Source: Geosiphon pyriformis (lineage: Eukaryota; Glomeromycota; Glomeromycetes; Archaeosporales; Geosiphonaceae). From it: a stretch of 64,000 nt of DNA. The stretch is taken from assembly GCA_016748015.1 (NCBI GenBank), contig JAAOMT010000254.1:186001-250000 (forward strand). The letters are read 5' to 3'. Below the pieces are notes generated by a model. The model did no database searches. It saw only the letters and a program-made list of their open reading frames with translations, and had not been told where the DNA came from. Position numbers and translations under genes: made by a program. Position 1 is the stretch's first letter. Every line of letters begins with the position of its first letter. This document shows positions 54,457 to 64,000 of this stretch, in pieces.

Positions 54457-56714
54457 ATGATCATAACTAGAGCTAAGAGTAAAAAAGTTGCAAACAGTAC
54501 TTTTTCTATAGTAATTAATAAAGTTTCAACACAAGAGGGTCTCTCTGTTATTGAAGCAGCTAGACAAAACGTTCTGGCAACATTTCCTTTAAAAAATATT
54601 AATAAAAAGCTGCCTTTAGTAGCTCTGGTTCATTTTCTTCTTTTTTGGCTGGAAGTTCTTTTCCAGTCAAAGTTTCTTCAAAAAAACACACTTGGGTTAG
54701 TCTTAGTGTTGTCTTTATTACTTTAAAAAGCCCAAAGATTTTTAATAACAGACCAGTCAACAAGTTGGTCTTTTCTGCTCTTACTACTCTTACTACTACT
54801 ACTATTACTACTACTACTACTACTATTACTACTATTACTACTGTTTCACAAATGGCTGCAAAAGCAAAAAATTCCAAAAAACAGCAGCAGGCAGTCACAA
54901 TTACTATGGTCACACCTAACTTCTTTGTGGTTTCAGATGAGATCTTGGGTAAGATCTCTATAATAGCAGCCAGTCTTTTTCCTGATATGGATAACAACAG
55001 CAGCAGCATATCTCCCAAGATAGACCAAGATTAACCACTGGCTGTGTTGCCTGATGTGGTAATTTCCAGCAGATCATCACCAATCTCAGAAGCAAAATAG
55101 TCCATTATTTCAGATGATCTCAAAGATTGGGCTGATCAGATGGAAATAGAATTAACTGCTTCTCCCCCATTTTCTGGTGCTGTTGATGGTGGTGCTTGGG
55201 AGAATGTAAATAGTCATCAAAAATACACTGGTTAGATGGCCTCCAATCTAGTACCTGGTACTACATTTAATATCAAGATGGCCCTACTTAGTTTTTTGTT
55301 TCAGTTGCTGTCTGGTTGTATTGGGCTTAAGTCTGTTTTAAAAAATGCTGTTAAGTTGTTCTGTATGGAATTTGCATCTCAAGAAAGTCTAAATGGTGCC
55401 ACTAAAGTGGCCATTGGTGATGAAGTTTTTTTGATTATTTTTAAAATTGCATGGTCTTCTGGTGTGGTCTCTGTTTCTTCTCCTTCTTTGTCAGTTGTAC
55501 TTTGTGATGTGTCTTTTGGCACCTCTTTTGATGACATCAAAATTGCTCTTGGCATTTTTGGTGTTGTTACTTCTGTTAAGTTAAAGCCTGCTGGTTTATG
55601 GCAATATGCTGTGGTTCATTTCAAAGACACTTTTTTTGCTGCTGCTGCTTTTACTCACTGGTCTGTGCTGGTTAGGAAAAACAATATTAGAATTCTTCCT
55701 GTTATCAACCAAAATGATGTTATTTCTTCAAGAAATACCTTTAAAGCTAAGTTGATTAATCTTCTCTTTGGCTATACTGCCTTTGAGATAAGTAATTTGG
55801 TCTCCCAAGTTGGTGGCCATACATGTTTCATTCCTCACTTCCTTGAATCTTACTGATGTCAATGCTTTGCTGTAGTTATTTTTGATTTCTTGGAATCTCT
55901 GAATGTTGCTGTGTCAAAGACTGGTATCTTACATGGTTGCCACATCTGGTGAAAAACTTCTGGATGTTGTCACTGCTACAGGTGTCAAGACTTGGATCAT
56001 TTGGCTGTAAACTGCAAGGTATTACCTCCAATTCTTCTGGTGCCCCCAAAGTTTTCAAACCTTCATTTGCTGGATCTAAATCTTATGCCAAAGCTGCTGC
56101 CTTTGTGGTTCCTTCTGTTGCTGCTACTGCTGATATGGACTTGGATCTTGGTGGTCTCCTCAAAACTACAACACCCATGTTGTTTGCTGTTTTTTCTGCT
56201 CCCAATTTTGCTGTTAAATCTAGATTGGCTTCTCTAAAATCCCATCTTAGTGAACTGTCTGTGTTGATAAAGTTCTTGGTTGAGCCTGTTTGTGCTCTGG
56301 TTGTATTAGTTATTAAATTGCTGTCTATTTCAACTGCCATAGATGTGTCAGTTAAAGAATGTGTGAATGAGTTGGCTAAGCAAAATAAAGGCTTGGCTGC
56401 TGTTGCCATTGTAATGCAGAAAAAAATGACATGCCTTGAGAAAAAATGTAAATGGGCCTGAATCAGATGATAACATGGTTGATGATGATAATGATAATAA
56501 TGATAAAAATTTTTCAGTCTATAATAACATTTTTGATGTTATGATACACTTTTAAAAAGATCAGCCTTCTGAAATCAAATCCAGTCTTAATCAAACTGCT
56601 AAGTGAATGAGTGGTATGGTTAAAGATAGTTATGAGCTTGTTAGCATTATAAGTAAGATGTATGAATTAGATATGTTTAATACATTAGGTAGCAAAGGTA
56701 GTACTAACATGTAG
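54457..56714 (+). pseudogene. ORF1-type RNA-binding protein, copy 7
   Basis: ATG at 54457 (MIITRAKSKKVANSTFSIVI), stop TAG at 56712. The N-terminal region contains an expanded Thr tract from an ACT/ATT repeat (54780-54845). Then VSDEILGKISIIA, SDDLKDWADQMEIELT and the open 55236-55856 with IKMALLSFLFQLLSGCIGLK and the first RRM-like fold (VVLCDVSFGTSFDDIKIALG, FGVVTSVKLKPAGLWQYAVV). The second RRM-like fold follows (KAKLINLLFGYTAFEISNLV). The knuckle at about 55969-56020 reads CHCYRCQDLDHLAVNC. 55937-56461 has SRLASLKSHLSELSVLIKFL. An acidic run and a decayed tail follow. Confidence 0.83.
54780..54845. repeat. ACT/ATT trinucleotide repeat in copy 7
   Basis: About 20 near-perfect triplets, mostly ACT with some ATT and one CTT, in frame and encoding Thr with Ile. 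Related copies have four to six Thr here, so the tract has expanded in this copy. Confidence 0.85.
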
Positions 56715-56859
56715 TTAGGGCTTTCTACTTGTGGTTAGCCATATTTTGTGATTTGTATTATTAAGTAAACTGGCTTTATAAAAGCACCACATTATTGTGA
56801 ACATAACTAATAAACAACCAGCATAGTTACACATTAACAAAAAAAATAAAAAAATAAAA

Positions 56860-56891
56860 AAAACAACTTCAGAGATATAGGCAGAAATTTT
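56860..56891 (+). other. Unassigned insert, right part
   Basis: About 30 bp between the poly(A) of copy 7 and the B2 LTR (AACTTCAGAGATATAGGCAG and following). It matches none of the element families here and probably continues 54236-54432. Confidence 0.4.
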
Positions 56892-57357
56892 GGACATTAT
56901 ACTGTTATGATTGAAACTTATACTTCTTATTAATTATCACATGTATTAGCCACTGCTGTCATATAAATTAGCCACTCTATTTTTAGAAAGTGATCATTGA
57001 CCTGATCAATGACTTGACTGTTGACCTGATTATTGACCTGATTATTGACCTGATTAATGACCTGATTATTGACCTAATTATTGACCTGATCATTGATCTG
57101 ACTATTGATCTGATTATTGACCACTTTTGACAGCTATATAAGTGATGAATCTCTTAGCTGTAGAAAAGCATGTAAGAATAAAAAGAAATAAAAGAAATAA
57201 AATAACAACTTCATCTCAATCCTTCTTTTATCACTAATTTCTCTTTTCTACTTTCAAGTATCTGAACATCTTAAAGATAAAAGATTACTTGTTGGTTATT
57301 TCCTACTCTTTTCCTGAACATGTAATTGCAATATTTGGAGATTATTGAATAAAATGT
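56892..57357 (+). repeat. 3' LTR of B2, truncated by C1
   Basis: It starts CTGTTATGATTGAAAC and follows the B LTR through the minisatellite (56991-57122), the TATA box (TATATAAG, about 57133), AAATAAAATAACAAC and onward, up to ATTGAATAAAATGT. C1 begins at 57358, so the last part of this LTR is missing from the window. Confidence 0.82.
56991..57122. repeat. 12-bp minisatellite in B2 LTR (11 units)
   Basis: Eleven units of TGATTATTGACC type, the reverse complement of the array at 921-1052. Confidence 0.88.
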
Positions 57358-58234
57358 TGTTACTCATAGAAATATAGGAAATATATTAGCATAATTATTA
57401 GCCAATCAGAAGTAGGCATAGTAAATATGAAATTCCAGGATTCCTCTCAGGAATTGCAGGATTCCAGAAATTTTAGGATTCTCTGACAAGGAATTACAGA
57501 ATTCCAGAATTCCAGGATTCTTCTCAAAAGAATTACAGGATTCCAGGAATTCCAGAATTCCTGTCGTGAAGAATTGAGGAATTAAGAAATCTCAATTATA
57601 TATATATAGCAGCAGAATTAGAAGCTGAAAAGACAGACCTCTTAGTTTAGATTTAATCTAAGCAATACTCCAAATCACAAGCATCTAATAAATAACTATT
57701 TGTTATCTTAAACCCATTTTCACTATCAATACTTCATATTGATAGTAATTGATACTTAACCATACTGAAACAATAGCTTTTGATCACGGCTATTGACAGA
57801 ATACTAACTTGTAAATTGTCTTGGCTTATTTCTTTTCTTTCTTTATTTTATTTTCTTTTTTTTATTTTCTTACTTTGATTTTATTGTTGTTTACTAACTC
57901 TATTGAGGATTAATGCGTGGGGCACTGACGTTAGGATAAACGTGACTGGTAAAAGACCCAGAAATAAGGATAGAACACTTGATTGAGGATAGCTTACCAA
58001 AAGGAATACTGGCCATCAAGCTAAGAAAAAAATTGACGAAACTGCGGTTTCGGGAAGCTACGGATAAAACTATTACTATTGAATCTCTGTCTATTATACA
58101 AAGAACTCAACCAAACCCTTCAGATACAAAACCTTCAGATACCAAACCTTCAGATCATTGACAATGAGAATAGCTTTGAGCACCAAGTTACAGGTTTGTA
58201 TTTAATTCAACATCAGAAATTGTTACCTGTAACA
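57358..58234 (+). repeat. 5' LTR of C1
   Basis: 877 bp, TGTTACTCATAG to CCTGTAACA. GGAATTCC-type array at 57425-57575, TATA run at 57597-57608, and near the 3' end a triplicated CCTTCAGATACAAAA-like unit (58117-58157). Confidence 0.92.
57425..57575. repeat. GGAATTCC-type repeat array in C1 LTR
   Basis: Repeated AGGAATTGCAGGATTCCAGAA pieces with GGAATTCC cores, the reverse complement of 4915-5065. Confidence 0.75.
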
Positions 58235-58253
58235 TTTGGTGCTTCCTGTGAGG
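58235..58253 (+). promoter_or_regulatory. Primer binding site-like sequence, C1
   Basis: TTTGGTGCTTCCTGTGAGG directly after the LTR. One change (C to T) from TTTGGTGCTC; the CCTGTGAGG part matches family B. Confidence 0.65.
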
Positions 58254-58296
58254 TATAATTTTACAGAGAACTAGCACCAACAAACACCATCTAAAA

Positions 58297-60410
58297 GTGA
58301 CAGAATCAGAAAACATAGGAGCAAACCATTTAGGATTTGCGAAATCTCTATTTCAACACTATTGTCAACACTTGGGATTAAACCACAATCATATATTTGC
58401 CGAATCTGTTTTTAATTTTTACGTCAATGAAAAGATTTCCTCTTTGTTAGGAACACCAGTGAATACTAAATCAGCCAGGAAAACTTTCTACAGAGAATTA
58501 ATTCAAAATACTAATCTGCCAACAAATCACAATTTTGTCTCCATCATTACTGAGATCAACAAAAAAATTAAACATCACATTCAACAAAAATATCCAATTA
58601 CTTATGCCAGTAAAGGCAAAAGAAAACTACAAACACCAGTGGTAATACCCAAAAGGATACAATCACCTACTTGGAAGAAAACAAGAGTTGAATCACCAAC
58701 TGCTCCATCCTATCACTACACACCAGAAAGCACCATCAATATAACATCAGTAAACACATCCACATCAAACACAATATCAACATTTGGACAATTCCCATTT
58801 CAAAGTAAACAAAGAAAAACAGATCTACTAAGACCATACGGCAAATATTTTGAAGGATTTAAGTCATAATCACCAACACCATTAGGAATTCGATTACCAC
58901 CGCCTCAACCAGACTTTGGAACCACTACCCCATGGAAACTATCTAAAGAAGAAGAGGAAAAAGAATTGGAAGATCAAAAATTTACTTACCAAAACCTGAT
59001 CCTTGAAAACCCGGAATTTAGAATCCTAAATGTTCAAACTCAGCAAAAAAATCTGGAAATTGAAATTCCAAATATTCAAGTACCACAAAATCAAAACCCC
59101 AAAGTAATTAATCAACACTTACCTCCAATTATTGTTATTGATCAACTACCAGTTGAACCAATTGGTCAGCCCATCCAAATACCAAACCAACAAACTCAAC
59201 AATCACCCTCAGTACCACCTCAACAACAACAACAACTTTCACTACAGCAACAACAACAAATGGCATACACACCAATCACGAAGTTCGACAAATTCACTAG
59301 CAAAGAAGACAATGCACAAGTTTGGTTGAATGATATAGAAAAAGCCATCACAGTCAATGGATGGAATGATGCCAGAGCCATGCAAGCCATACCTTATTTT
59401 CTCAAGGATACAGCAGATTCATGGTATCAAAGCCTGGTCAACAAATTCCAAGATTTCAATGTCTTCAAATTAGAATTTTTGAGATATTTTAGCAATAACA
59501 ACAGCATCAACAGATTAGCCAACACTTTCACTACAATTAAACAAAGAGAAATTGAAGCAGTTACTACATATCTGGGACACTTCCATAGAAATCTGTGACA
59601 AATCCAAGCAATTGATGCTAATTATTTCACAGCACCACAAATTCTCAATCAATTCATCCATGGCCTGTGCAGTAGCATCCTGCAACACGTATGTCCATTG
59701 TATCCAGTTACTCTTCAGGATACAGTTACACATGCCAGAGATTTCAAATCTGCCAAATTAGAAGCCAATTATGCCCACACTGTGAACTTAGTGATGAATA
59801 GATCATCTGAATTGGATTTTAAATTGAAACAATTCAGTGATTCAATTAATCAGAAGTTAGAGGGATACTTAGCTGACAATTGTGCAATTTATCAACCACC
59901 ACAATGACACAACAATCCAGGAAACACAAATTGTTTCCAAAATCAGTCACATTCATCATTAGCATCAGCAGCACCTAATCAGCCATGGCAGCCAGAAACG
60001 TGTGTTTGCCACAACTGTGGTAAACAAGAACACATAAGAGCAGACTGCAGATTTTATAGCAACAATTCATGATCAGAAAATCAATATCGAAACCTCAATC
60101 ACAGATTTCAAACTCTGAATTGTTACCCAAATCAAGATCAAACTACTTACCTGCCAATAATGCAACCACCAATCTATCAACTGCCAGTATATTAACTTTA
60201 AATTTATCAACTGCAGCCACCAGTAATCTATTAGCCGCAATCCCAAATAATTTATCAACCTTAATCAATTCAAACACTACCCCAAAATTCAGTTAATATG
60301 ACATCAGACCACCCCAGACCTAGAATCACACAAAACTGGAAATCAGCAATGGTTGTCCACTAACCGATCCCCAGTTCTTCCAACTCACTATTAGGATTAC
60401 GTTCTCGGAA
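58297..60410 (+). pseudogene. Gag of C1 (a few stops)
   Basis: The frame opens with GTG at 58297 (GTG ACA GAA TCA), the same codon as in C2, and there is no ATG between LTR and gag. N-terminal domain 58297-58866 (LGFAKSLFQHYCQHLGLNHN, SARKTFYRELI). After a TAA the frame continues through a Pro/Gln-rich linker with poly-Gln (59220-59260) to the capsid-like core (FDKFTSKEDNAQVWLNDIEK, WYQSLVNKFQDFNVFKLEFL, TFTTIKQREIEAVTTYL; open 58966-59598). The CCHC knuckle at about 60007-60050 reads CHNCGKQEHIRADC and is intact. A Gln/Pro-rich tail with stops follows. Confidence 0.84.
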
Positions 60411-61020
60411 TTTGGATACCAGTGCCACCCAAAACCCAAATTCCCAGAACTATTTAAGTCTCCTGGTTACTCTAAAAGATGCCACCAACACCAATTTGGG
60501 ATCCAACCAACAATTAACACTTACTAGCAATATTCTACCAGCCACCGTCACAGAAGACAAGTTACTCACAGCCATATTTCCATTTGAAATTGAGGAACCA
60601 TTAGGAGTTCCTTTGTTCAATGGAGCCACTATTGAGAAAAAACCCATCACAGCGATGTACACCAATGCCAAAATTGATGGCCATTCCATCAAGCTCATTC
60701 TTGATAGTGGGTCAGCAGGTAGCATTATTACATGACAACTCATGGACCAATTAGGTTGTCGAGTTGATCATGCTGTCAGCGCCAGAATTATAACAGCTGA
60801 TGGAGCAACCAAAACTCTTATTGGCGAGATTGATAATCTATCCATTGAAATCAATGGCATTACTGTATTAATCAAGATATTAATAATGGAAGCAACCCAG
60901 TACCAAGCTCTCATTGGCAATGACTAGTTGTCCAAAACCAATGCAATGCTCGACTGGAACACACAGAAACTCCAACTTAGCCAAAACGGCCAATACATGC
61001 AAGTACCAGCCATGTGTGGC
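60411..61020 (+). pseudogene. Protease of C1
   Basis: The open piece 60412-60735 carries KLILDSGSAGSIIT (60690-60732) with the DSG active site intact. Then a TGA where C2 has CGA-derived Arg (ITRQL), QLMDQLGCRVDHAVSARII, IEINGITVLIKILIMEA and QYQALIGND, then a TAG where Trp is expected, LSKTNAMLDW. It is one stop away from open in the active-site half. Family D and C2 copies have lost the glycine. Confidence 0.85.
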
Positions 61021-62230
61021 CATTTCAAACCTAACAACATCATGTCATCAATGCCACTCATCGATTTAGAGAAAGAAAAAACAAAGCCTACTTGGGAGGC
61101 ATACCAAGTATTGTGGACCAACACCAACCACAACAAACTACCACCAATACTCTTGTGGAACGACAACCCCAAGGAAAAGCAAAAAGAGGAACTGATTTGG
61201 AAGACAGACAATTTGACCTGGACTGACAATAAACAGGAAGAACTATTGAGTTGGGAATGGAAAGAAGAAAAGAGAAAAGGAAAAGAGAGGGAGAAAAAAA
61301 ACACTCAAGTCAACAATACTTATATCCCATACACCTATGGTCAACAACAATCATCAACCTATCACTGACCCAAACTGATATGCATTGATTGTGGCAAGAA
61401 ATTGTCATCAATGGGTGCATGCTGTAGCAACAACAAAGAATATCAGATGGTAACCAAGTTCTATTGCTGCACATGCCACATTGAATGTTTTGGAAGACCA
61501 AAATGAGTGGGAAAATGGAATAATACACCATGTCTAGCCTGTGGAGAAACTCTCTTTGACGAAGGAATGTGGAATGACATTCCGGAGAGAGGAGGAATGT
61601 GCGATGTTTTCTGCCAATACACAATCCTCATCAGTGACTGGATTGAAAAAGGGACACCAATAGAAGCCGTCTGAAAAAGAGCTGTACAGCAACTAGACAG
61701 TTGTCCACATGACGATGATGAAATTTAGAGAATGGCAATTACCAAAATAGAAGAAGCGACACCCGAAGAGATCAGAAAAATCAAAAACAACCCACCAGAA
61801 CCCATCGAGCTTGACTGAAACGCAGAGCCAGTCATAAATTTCCTGAAACCAGAAGAGTTCTATGAGCACTACCAAAACTTGGCACCCACTAGAGAGGAGC
61901 AAGAACAATGGCTAGCACAGTTGAATACAAGACTGTGTCACCATTGTTTAATTCCCAGTGACTTTGAATATTGTAACAATTGTGACCTTATTTACAATCT
62001 ACCACCATGCATGATCTACATGATCTCTGAAGAAGAAAAACCAATCAGCAGCTGTGCATTGGAGTCGGAATCACCATTCAATCCCAATTCAAACTCCAAC
62101 AATGATGACAACGAGAATAACAGTTCAAAATGGCAACAACTCCAACTCAGATTCAAACCCCAATTCAAACCATGAACAATATATTGTACTTCCTGACCTC
62201 TCCAAAGAACAAGAGCTCAAATGGTTTAGT
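61021..62230 (+). pseudogene. Cysteine-rich module of C1 pol
   Basis: First a Lys/Trp/Glu-rich linker (61021-61300: TWEAYQVLWTNTNHNKLPPI). Cluster 1: CIDCGKKLSSMGACCSNNKE with FYCCTCHIECFGRPK (61381-61504). Cluster 2: CLACGETLFDEGMWNDIPER with GMCDVFCQYTIL (61534-61628). A helical spacer (PEEIRKIKNNPPEPIELD, FYEHYQNLAPTREEQEQWLA), cluster 3: LCHHCLIPSDFEYCNNCDLI (61932-61990), and an acidic Ser/Asn-rich stretch. The cysteine order is the same as in D1 and D2 although the rest of the sequence is very different, which argues for a folded zinc-binding unit. Confidence 0.72.
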
Positions 62231-62720
62231 CATAATAGTGAAAGTATCATGCCAGAACACACACATGATATGGATGCAGAGTTTGATCTAAGATATCCAG
62301 GAAAAGATGCCATCAAATTGGAACCAAATGCATGAATATGCATTGATTTGAAAATAGCTCTAGAGATTTCAGCAACAACCATGGTTTTTTTAGCATCTAG
62401 AAGTAGTTTAGCAAAGAAAGGAATTAATATTAGAGGGGGAATAGTAGATACAGGATATACAAGAAATATCAATGTCATGCTACAAAATGACTTAGAAAAG
62501 ACCTATACAATTGAGCCAAATAAAAAGATAGCACAGGCCATATTCCTGTCATTAGTCAAAATAGCCAGCTTAGTGGAAGTGAGAACAAGGGAGGAATTGG
62601 GAATAACAGCAAGAGGGATACAGGGATTTGGGTCAATGGATAGAATAGAGGTATTAGTTAATATGGTGGAGAAAGAAATTGTTGGCCAAGGAGAAATTAT
62701 CTCAACCGGTTAAGCTATTT
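62231..62720 (+). pseudogene. dUTPase-like domain of C1 pol
   Basis: Motif 1 DMDAEFDLRYP (62268-62300); motif 2 ASRSSLAKKGINI (62393-62431); motif 3 GGIVDTGYTRNINVMLQN (62436-62490) with catalytic Asp and Tyr present; motif 4 NKKIAQAIFLSL (62519-62554); motif 5 ARGIQGFGSMDRI (62609-62647), close to RGxxGFGSTG. One stop separates motif 1 from the rest, which is open 62348-62713. It is the best preserved of the four dUTPase copies here. Confidence 0.87.
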
Positions 62721-63050
62721 CTATTTTACCATATAGCCAGTACATGCTAGCAATAGAAAGAAAAGAAAAGGAGCAAGAACAGATTTTTGAAGCTGAAGCA
62801 AATCTTTGTGAATCAAGAGAAATTGGACTAATCAATCTCTACATACTAGCCAAAAGCTATAGCTGCATAAAAATTCCCATCTACAACAACACTGACAAAG
62901 TCATCAACATACCAGAAGGAACTACCATCAGATATTTAACCACAGAAATAGAAGACCAACCACCAAACCCCATTCCAGACTTTCCACAACTTTGTGGATA
63001 TGTCAACATTACATTACAAACAATTTATAAATGAGACGAATGTTATTTGC
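62721..63050 (+). pseudogene. C1 pol linker between dUTPase and RT
   Basis: The open piece 62744-63034 contains IGLINLYILAKSYSCIKIPI and VINIPEGTTIRYLTTEIEDQ, homologous to 8757-8900 in C2. Beta-rich in look and of unknown role. Confidence 0.6.
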
Positions 63051-64000
63051 TCCAACCAGAACAATTAAAACAAATGAACATAAAAAATCTAGACCCACTA
63101 CAACATATGCAGCTCAAGATGTTACTCAACAATTTCAATGACATCTTTGCCAGTGAAAATGAATTTGGCAGAACTGACATTATCTAATATTAAATCAAGA
63201 CCGGAGATATAATGCCAATCAAACAGTGAGCATACAGGATACTACCAGCCAGCCATGAAATTATTCATCAAGAGATTAATTGAATGCTTGAAAATGGGCT
63301 AATCCAGCCATCTATGAGCCCATAGTCATCACCAGTGGTACTTGTCCATAAAAAGAATGGAAAAATCCGATTTTGTGTGGATTACAGAAAACTCAATAGT
63401 GTAACTCATGGAAACAGCTACCCGACTCCATGAATCCAGGAATTATTCGATGCTTTTGGTGGAAACAAATGGTTCTCAACATTAGACTTGAATAGTGATT
63501 ACTGGCAAATAGCCATGGATCCAGCCAACAAGGAAAAGATGGCATTCACTACTAGAAAAGAGAATTTCGAATTTGAAGTAATGCCTTTTGGCTTAACCAA
63601 TACCCCAGCCACTTTCCAATGGCTAATGGAAATTGTTTATACTGGCTTATTGTGGAAATCAGTAGTTGTATACTTGGATGACACCAATGTATTCTCAAAA
63701 ACATTTGATGATTATCTTCATCATCTTCAATAAGTGTTTGAAAGGCTAAGAAGAGCAGAACTAAAGTTAAATACAACAAAATGCTTCTTCGGCAAGACAG
63801 AATTAAAATTCTTGGGACACATAGTCAGCAAAGACAGCATCAAAACGGATCCAAAGAAAATAGAGATAGTAAAGAACTTTCCAGTACCAACCAATATGAC
63901 TGAATTGAAATCATTTTTGGGATTTGCAAGCTATTATCGATGCTTTATAAAGAACTTTTCCAAGATAGTGCAACCACTCAACCAACTGCAAACCAAGAAT
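63051..64000 (+). pseudogene. Reverse transcriptase of C1 (cut by window end)
   Basis: MLLNNFNDIFASENEFGRTD then a TAA, QTKTGD-like residues, MLENGLIQPSMSPxSSPVVL, IRFCVDYRKLNSVTHGN (about 63370-63415), WFSTLDLNSDYWQIAMDPAN and FEFEVMPFGLTNTPATFQWL, with an intact YLDD box (VVVYLDDTNVFS, 63661-63700; open 63488-63733). The thumb KTELKFLGHIVSKDSIKTDP and FLGFASYYRCFIKNFSKIVQ run to the window end. The RT core is nearly free of stops. Confidence 0.88.

Larger units (their letters stand above)
54433..56859 (+). mobile_element. ORF1-only LINE-like element, copy 7
   Basis: A plus-strand element of about 2.43 kb ending in an impure A run (56839-56859). Possible duplication AAAATAACT (54424-54432) and AAAACAACT (56860-56868), one T/C change; this is weaker than for the other copies. 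It lies in the unassigned insert at the B2 3' end. Confidence 0.82.
50337..57357 (+). mobile_element. B2: plus-strand family B element, partial
   Basis: It begins inside pol at 50337, where the minus-strand B element abuts it. It runs through RNase H remnants, integrase (split by copy 6), 3' UTR, an unassigned insert with copy 7, and its 3' LTR, which is cut at 57357 by the C1 LTR. It corresponds to 1140-2700 of the minus-strand B. The upstream half is not in the window in this orientation. Confidence 0.8.
57358..64000 (+). mobile_element. C1: family C Ty3/Gypsy element, 5' part
   Basis: Plus-strand element beginning with an 877-bp LTR inserted in the B2 LTR. It runs through gag, protease, Cys-rich module, dUTPase, and most of RT to the window edge. 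It is collinear with C2 and has fewer stops. RNase H, integrase, ORF3 and the 3' LTR lie beyond the window. Confidence 0.9.

Noticed and set aside
1-64000. Host genes, tRNA or rRNA genes
   Set aside because: I saw no stretch that could not be assigned to an element, other than about 230 bp at 54236-54432 and 56860-56891, and no tRNA- or rRNA-like sequence. A tRNA scan would be needed to be certain.

Overview
This window is a pile of transposable elements inserted into one another. I found no intact host gene and no recognisable tRNA or rRNA. The DNA is AT-rich and strikingly poor in CG dinucleotides. The best fit is the repeat-rich genome of a fungus, and my recollection of these element families points to an arbuscular mycorrhizal fungus (Glomeromycotina, perhaps Gigasporaceae). 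That assignment is a judgement from element style, not from a marker gene. Nearly every reading frame is broken by stops and frameshifts that look like C-to-T and G-to-A decay.

Three groups of Ty3/Gypsy LTR retrotransposon are present, labelled here B, C and D. Family B has LTRs of about 0.67-0.74 kb carrying a 12-bp minisatellite. Family C has LTRs of about 0.86 kb carrying GGAATTCC-like repeats. Family D has LTRs of about 0.97-0.985 kb and 4-bp target duplications. C and D share an unusual pol order: aspartic protease, a cysteine-rich module, a dUTPase-like domain, reverse transcriptase, RNase H, integrase, then an extra ORF just before the 3' LTR. A non-LTR (LINE) element with RT, RNase H and a C-terminal Cys/His motif is also present. 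So are seven copies of short elements that encode only a LINE-type ORF1 protein (RRM-like folds plus a CCHC knuckle) and end in the same 3' tail and poly(A) as the LINE.

Layout. 1-401 is the start of a minus-strand B copy that shares an LTR with the next B. 402-50336 is one minus-strand B element (about 7.2 kb when its inserts are removed), split by: C2 (4273-14271, minus); a 5'-truncated LINE (15524-40950, plus); ORF1-only copy 2 (41158-43587); and ORF1-only copy 3/5 (43884-48755), itself split by copy 4 (45023-47486). The LINE is split by D1 (16852-36517) and ORF1-only copy 1 (36945-39343, minus). D1 is split by D2 (22941-32755). 50337-57357 is a plus-strand B copy (B2) carrying ORF1-only copies 6 and 7. 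From 57358 to the window end is a plus-strand C element (C1) that landed in the B2 LTR. Most junctions are supported by target-site duplications, by reading frames that resume across the insert, or by both.

Functionally these are dead or nearly dead copies. The LTR elements would have encoded Gag, protease, dUTPase, RT/RNase H and integrase for their own replication. The ORF1-only copies lack a reverse transcriptase and were probably mobilised by the LINE whose 3' end they share.
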